NCBI RefSeq assembly: GCF_021568775.1
Contig: NZ_JAKGSG010000042.1
Location: 1-64,000, forward strand
Source: Antribacter soli
Lineage (GTDB): Bacteria; Actinomycetota; Actinomycetes; Actinomycetales; Cellulomonadaceae
Reading direction: 5' to 3'
Length of the DNA: 64,000 nucleotides
The position numbers and the translations under genes are program-made. Shown here one piece after another: positions 59,972 to 64,000 of this stretch; the first letter of the stretch is position 1, and the number at the start of each line of letters is the position of its first letter. The notes under the pieces were generated by a model. The model made no database searches and was not told the origin of the DNA. It saw only the letters and a list, made by a program, of their open reading frames with translations.

Positions 59972-60640
59972 TCAGTCTGCGGCACTGCCCTGCGTCCCGT
60001 CGGCGTCGGCGCCGCCGAGGGCGGCGAGCGCGAGGTTCAGCTCGAGCACGTTCACGCGCGGCTCGCCCAGCACGCCCAGGTCGCGGCCGGCGGTGTGCTC
60101 CGCGACCAGTCCGGCCACGACGTCGTCGGACAGGCCGCGTGCCTGCGCGACGCGCGCCACCTGGATCGCCGCGTACTGCGGGCTGATGTGCGGGTCGAGA
60201 CCCGATGCCGAGGCCGTCAGCGCGTCGGCCGGGACGTCGGCCGGGTCGACCCCGTCCTCTGCCGCGACCGCGGCACGCCGCTCGTCGATCGCGGTGACGA
60301 GGCCGGGGTTGAGCGGCCCCAGGTTGGACCCACCGGACGAGAGGGTGTCGTAGCCCTCGCCCGCCGCGGACGGGCGGGGGTGGAACCACTGCTCGCCCTC
60401 GAAGCCCTGACCGATCAGGGCCGAGCCGACGACGTCCCCGCCGCGCCGGTCGACGTGCGAGCCGTCGGCCCGCACGAGCGAGCCGTTCGCCTGCCACGGC
60501 ACAGCGAGCTGGCTGATCCCGGTGACCACGAGCGGGTAGCCGAGACCGAGCACGAGGGTGAAGGCGAGCAGCATGCGCAGCCCCGCGAGCGCCTGCCGTG
60601 TGAACGACGCCAGGTCGCCCGCGACGGTGGTGGTGGACAT
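59972..60640 (-). CDS. kdpC: Potassium-transporting ATPase C chain
   Basis: A 222-residue KdpC. One membrane helix near the N-terminus (MLLAFTLVLGLGYPLVVTGI) leads to the conserved outer domain with GSALIGQGFEGEQWFHPRPSAAG (seen as LIGQGFEGEQWFHPRPSA), SGGSNLGPLNP, ADALTASASGLDPHISPQYA, and EPRVNVLELNLAL. These are hallmarks of KdpC, the assembly and ATP-affinity chain of the pump. GAAAGGAACC precedes the ATG. It starts 25 nt after the kdpB stop. Confidence 0.95.
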   Translation of the reverse strand: MSTTTVAGDLASFTRQALAGLRMLLAFTLVLGLGYPLVVTGISQLAVPWQANGSLVRADGSHVDRRGGDVVGSALIGQGFEGEQWFHPRPSAAGEGYDTLSSGGSNLGPLNPGLVTAIDERRAAVAAEDGVDPADVPADALTASASGLDPHISPQYAAIQVARVAQARGLSDDVVAGLVAEHTAGRDLGVLGEPRVNVLELNLALAALGGADADGTQGSAAD

Positions 60641-60665
60641 GTCAGGTTCCTTTCGGGCCACCGGG

Positions 60666-62849
60666 TCACAGACCCGGGAGCAGCGAGACCAGGAGGTCGA
60701 TGAGCTTGATGCCCACGAACGGGGCGACCAGCCCGCCGACGCCGTAGATCAGCAGGTTGCGCTGCAGCAGCGACGAGGCCGACGCCGGCCGGTAGCGCAC
60801 GCCCCGCAGGGACAGCGGGATCAGCGCCAGGATGACGAGAGCGTTGAAGATGACCGCCGAGAGGATCGCGGACTCAGGGCTGGACAGCCGCATGACGTTC
60901 AGCACGCCGAGCTGCGGGAACAGCCCCACGAACATGGCCGGCAGGATCGCGAAGTACTTGGCCACGTCGTTCGCGACGGAGAACGTGGTCAGCGCGCCGC
61001 GCGTGATGAGGAGCTGCTTGCCGATCTCCACGATCTCGATGAGCTTCGTCGGGTCCGAGTCGAGGTCGACCATGTTGCCGGCCTCCTTCGCAGCGGACGT
61101 GCCGGTGTTCATCGCGACGCCGACGTCCGACTGCGCGAGCGCCGGGGCGTCGTTCGTGCCGTCCCCGGCCATCGCCACGAGCCGGCCGCCCTCCTGCTCC
61201 CGCCGGATCAGGGCGAGCTTGTCCTCGGGCGTGGCCTCGGCCAGCACGTCGTCCACGCCTGCCTCGGCGGCGATCGCGCGGGCCGTCACGACGTTGTCCC
61301 CGGTCACCATGACGGAGCGGATGCCCATCGCACGCAGCTGGTCGAACCGCTCGCGCATGCCCGTCTTGACGACGTCCTTCAGCCGCACGACGCCGAGGAT
61401 GCGCGCCGGCGCCTCCCCGACCTGCTCCGCGACCACGAGCGGCGTGCCGCCCAGGCGCGAGACAGCGTCGACGTGCGCCGCCAGCTCGGCCTCCTCGGCG
61501 GGCAGGACGTGCGCCCCGGTGCTGTGCACCCACCGCTGCACCGCGCTGCCGGCGCCCTTGCGTATGCGGCGCACCCCGCGGCCGCCGTCGCCGGCGGGCA
61601 GGTCAACGCCCGACATGCGCGTCTGCGCGGTGAACGGCACCAGCTCGGCGCCGGCGGGCAGCTCGTCCGGCTCGCCCCCGCTCGAGGCGTACGTCGCGTC
61701 GACGAGGTCGACGATGCTGCGCCCTTCGGGAGTCTCGTCGGCCAGCGACGCCAGCCGCGCCGCCGCCGCGAGGTCGCGCGGGCCGATCGACCCGACGGGC
61801 AGGACCTCCGTCGCGCGCCGGTTGCCGTACGTGATGGTGCCCGTCTTGTCGAGCAGCAGGACGTCGATGTCACCCGCGGCCTCGACTGCCCGGCCCGACA
61901 TCGCGAGCACGTTGCGCTGCACCAGCCGGTCCATGCCGGCGATACCGATGGCGCTCAGCAGCGCGCCGATCGTCGTCGGGATGAGGCACACCAGCAGCGC
62001 CACGAGCACGAGGAGGGACTGCCGCGACCCCGAGTACACCGCGAAGGGCTGCAGGGTCGCGACCGCGAGGAGGAAGACGATCGTCAGCGACGTGAGCAGG
62101 ATGTTGAGCGCCACCTCGTTCGGCGTCTTCTGGCGCTCGCTGCCCTCGACCAGGGCGATCATCCGGTCGACGAAGGTCGACCCGGCGGGCGCCGTGATCC
62201 GCACCACGATGCGGTCGGACAGCACGACGGTGCCGCCCGTGACGGCCGAGCGGTCGCCGCCGGACTCACGGATGACCGGCGCGGACTCGCCCGTGATCGC
62301 CGACTCGTCCACCGACGCGACGCCCTCGATCACGTCGCCGTCGCCCGGGATCGTCTCCCCGGCCTCGACCACGACGACGTCGCGCACCTGCAGCGACGAG
62401 GACGCGACCTCGACCGTCGGGAGGAGGTCGAGCCGCGTACCCGTGTCCAGCGTGTCCTGTGCTGCGGCCACCTTGCGCGCCGTCGTCTGCTGCTGCGTGG
62501 CCCGCAGGGTGGAGGCCTGCGCCCTGCCGCGCGACTCCGCGACGGACTCGGCGAGCGTCGCGAACAGGACCGTGGCCCAGAGCCACACCGTGATCCACCA
62601 TGCGAAGACGTCAGGCTGGATCACCGCGAGGACGGTCGTCAGCGCCGCACCCACCTCGACGACGAACATGACCGGCGACCCGGACAGGAGCCGCGGGTCG
62701 AGCTTGCGCAGCGCCGCCGGGAGGGCCGCGCGGACCTGCGTCCAGGTGAGCGCACGGCCCGCCGGACCGCGCTTCGAGTGGTGACGGATGCCGCCGTCGG
62801 GCACCTCCGCGGAGGTGGGGGTGACGGGACGGGTGTCGGTCGTGCTCAT
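60666..62849 (-). CDS. kdpB: Potassium-transporting ATPase B chain (P-type)
   Basis: A 727-residue P-type ATPase, the energy subunit of the high-affinity K+ pump. It has the actuator motif AITGESAPV, the phosphorylation site [12 protein letters not shown] (Asp about residue 334), nucleotide-binding region [10 protein letters not shown], and the hinge [24 protein letters not shown]. Seven membrane helices surround these. A hydrophilic 35-residue N-terminal tail ([20 protein letters not shown]) is longer than that of E. coli. Its ATG overlaps the kdpA stop as ATGA. Confidence 0.97.
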   Translation of the reverse strand: MSTTDTRPVTPTSAEVPDGGIRHHSKRGPAGRALTWTQVRAALPAALRKLDPRLLSGSPVMFVVEVGAALTTVLAVIQPDVFAWWITVWLWATVLFATLAESVAESRGRAQASTLRATQQQTTARKVAAAQDTLDTGTRLDLLPTVEVASSSLQVRDVVVVEAGETIPGDGDVIEGVASVDESAITGESAPVIRESGGDRSAVTGGTVVLSDRIVVRITAPAGSTFVDRMIALVEGSERQKTPNEVALNILLTSLTIVFLLAVATLQPFAVYSGSRQSLLVLVALLVCLIPTTIGALLSAIGIAGMDRLVQRNVLAMSGRAVEAAGDIDVLLLDKTGTITYGNRRATEVLPVGSIGPRDLAAAARLASLADETPEGRSIVDLVDATYASSGGEPDELPAGAELVPFTAQTRMSGVDLPAGDGGRGVRRIRKGAGSAVQRWVHSTGAHVLPAEEAELAAHVDAVSRLGGTPLVVAEQVGEAPARILGVVRLKDVVKTGMRERFDQLRAMGIRSVMVTGDNVVTARAIAAEAGVDDVLAEATPEDKLALIRREQEGGRLVAMAGDGTNDAPALAQSDVGVAMNTGTSAAKEAGNMVDLDSDPTKLIEIVEIGKQLLITRGALTTFSVANDVAKYFAILPAMFVGLFPQLGVLNVMRLSSPESAILSAVIFNALVILALIPLSLRGVRYRPASASSLLQRNLLIYGVGGLVAPFVGIKLIDLLVSLLPGL

Positions 62850-64000
62850 GACAGGGACTCCACGACGGGGCCGAGGGACAGGACGGGGATGAAGGTGAGA
62901 CCGACCACGACGAGCGCGACCGCGGCGACCAGGCCCACGAAGAGCGGCTGGTGGGTCGGCAGCGTCCCCGCCGACGGCGGGACGGAGGTCTGCGAGGCCA
63001 GGCGGCCCGCCAGTGCGAGCACGAGAGCGATCGGGACGAACCGCCCGAGCAGCATGGCCACGCCGAGAAGGGTGTCGTAGTACGGCGTGCCGGTGGTCAG
63101 ACCCGCGAACGCGGACCCGTTGTTGTTGCCCGCCGACGCGAAGGCGTACAGCACCTCGGTCAGGCCGTGCGGGCCGGCCTCCTGGATGCCCGCGATCCCC
63201 GGCGACAGCACCACCGACAGCCCGGTGCCGACCAGCACGATCGCCGGCGTCGTCAGGACGTAGAGGGCGACGAGCGTCATCTCGCGCTGCCCGATCTTCT
63301 TGCCCAGGTACTCGGGCGTGCGGCCCACCATGAGCCCCGCGACGAACACCGCGACCACCGCGAGCACGAGCATGCCGTACAGGCCGGCGCCCACGCCGCC
63401 CGGCGCGACCTCGCCCAGGAGGATGTTGAACAGCAGGACCCCGCCGCCGGGCGCGGTGAACGAGTCGTGCATCGAGTTCACCGAGCCGGTCGACGTCGCC
63501 GTCGTCGACACGGCGAACAGGGCACTCGCCGCCAGACCGAAGCGGGTCTCCTTGCCCTCCATGGCGGCACCGGCTGCCTGCGGGGCGGCACCGGGCCCGG
63601 CGAGCTCGGCCCACGTCGTGAGCACGAGCGCGGCGGCCCACAGGCTCGCCATGACGCCGAGGATCGCCCAGCCCTGCCGGCGGTCGCCGACCATGATGCC
63701 GAACGTCCGGGGCAGCGTGAACGGGATGACGAGCAGCAGGAAGATCTCGAACAGGTCCGTGAACGGGGTCGGGTTCTCGAACGGGTGCGCGGAGTTCGCG
63801 TTGAAGAAGCCGCCGCCGTTCGTGCCGAGGTCCTTGATCGCCTCCTGGGACGCGACGGGGCCCCCGAGCAGGTGCTGGGTCGCGCCCTCCACGGTCGAGA
63901 TCGCGGTGTGCGGGTCCAGGTTCTGGATCACGCCGGACGCCACCAGGACGAGCGCCGCGACGAACGAGAACGGCAGGAGGATCCGGGTCACACCCCGGGT
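62846..64000 (-). CDS. kdpA: Potassium-transporting ATPase A chain, N-terminus off the window edge
   Basis: The final 384 residues of KdpA (normally about 555), which forms the K+ channel-like pathway. Three of four selectivity-filter regions are visible: [41 protein letters not shown] and [38 protein letters not shown] and other membrane helices follow. The first filter and the promoter lie beyond position 64000. The in-frame ATG-like start at 63991 is internal, not the true start. The gene is complete at its 3' end and overlaps kdpB. Confidence 0.96.
   Translation of the reverse strand, partial: TRGVTRILLPFSFVAALVLVASGVIQNLDPHTAISTVEGATQHLLGGPVASQEAIKDLGTNGGGFFNANSAHPFENPTPFTDLFEIFLLLVIPFTLPRTFGIMVGDRRQGWAILGVMASLWAAALVLTTWAELAGPGAAPQAAGAAMEGKETRFGLAASALFAVSTTATSTGSVNSMHDSFTAPGGGVLLFNILLGEVAPGGVGAGLYGMLVLAVVAVFVAGLMVGRTPEYLGKKIGQREMTLVALYVLTTPAIVLVGTGLSVVLSPGIAGIQEAGPHGLTEVLYAFASAGNNNGSAFAGLTTGTPYYDTLLGVAMLLGRFVPIALVLALAGRLASQTSVPPSAGTLPTHQPLFVGLVAAVALVVVGLTFIPVLSLGPVVESLS

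Noticed and set aside
60558-63080. A plus-strand open frame of 840 codons across kdpB
   Set aside because: It is antisense to kdpB and kdpC, which have complete catalytic motifs. The product is low-complexity Arg/His/Asp-rich sequence.

Overview
The window reads as a chromosomal segment of a very high-GC (about 73 %) actinobacterium, most likely in the order Micrococcales, perhaps near Cellulomonadaceae or Promicromonosporaceae. Supporting signs are a one-chain Kgd/SucA-type 2-oxoglutarate enzyme, a SigR/RsrA thiol-stress pair with its own GGGAAT-N18-GTT promoter, the 24-residue actinobacterial ribosomal protein bL37, a LAXTG-type surface anchor, and secreted GH43 enzymes with ricin-type lectin domains. 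Genus and species cannot be fixed from the sequence alone. I see no prophage, insertion sequence, CRISPR array or rRNA operon. There is one tRNA gene.

Layout. 0.2-4.4 kb: a membrane coiled-coil protein, then lysA and argS (coupled) divergent from tRNA-Arg(CCG). 4.5-7.7 kb: an ALF-repeat surface protein, a CYTH protein and a VanY-like peptidase. 7.9-12.6 kb: a coupled pair of CNNM/CBS membrane proteins, divergent from an OmpR-type two-component system. 12.9-20.3 kb: kgd, an aldo/keto reductase, an aldose 1-epimerase and a degenerate SGNH protein. 20.4-23.1 kb: a DUF4097-PadR-DUF4097 operon behind AT-rich palindromes, then bL37. 23.1-29.6 kb: the conserved actinobacterial block rsrA-sigR / doxX-like, aroA, rsgA, DUF6928-like, VOC, hisN. 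29.7-35.2 kb: DUF6912-like, a CpaE-like ATPase, a SAF protein, a small HTH protein, a LysM protein and an Rv3235-family protein. This resembles the group usually found beside secA, but secA is absent here. 35.3-40.4 kb: accessory genes (two small-molecule kinases, a DinB-ankyrin fusion, a TipA-like regulator, GNAT, VOC). 40.5-42.8 kb: a probable persulfide-response module made of a small Cys protein, CoA-disulfide reductase-rhodanese and a CstR-like repressor around one 30-bp palindrome. 42.8-47.3 kb: a hydrolase/thioesterase pair and two tandem GH43-CBM13 enzymes behind LacI-type operators. 47.5-54.1 kb: aldehyde dehydrogenase with its DUF779 partner, a VWA lipoprotein and a GAF-domain regulator. 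54.2-56.5 kb: a sulfurtransferase-SufE pair and small conserved proteins. 56.6-64 kb: the kdpABCDE potassium system, running off the right edge inside kdpA.

Genes are packed with many ATGA, GTGA or TGATG stop/start overlaps (argS-lysA, the CNNM pair, the PadR operon, sigR-rsrA, SAF-ATPase, pfkB-kinase, hydrolase-DUF4442, aldehyde dehydrogenase-DUF779, sulfurtransferase-sufE, kdp), which points to translational coupling. Most convergent gene ends carry long GC-rich hairpins, usually without a U-tract. The two most interesting points are the CstR/CoADR-rhodanese module with its operator touching the start codon, and the sigR upstream region, which could produce an N-terminally extended sigma isoform from an almost leaderless ATG.
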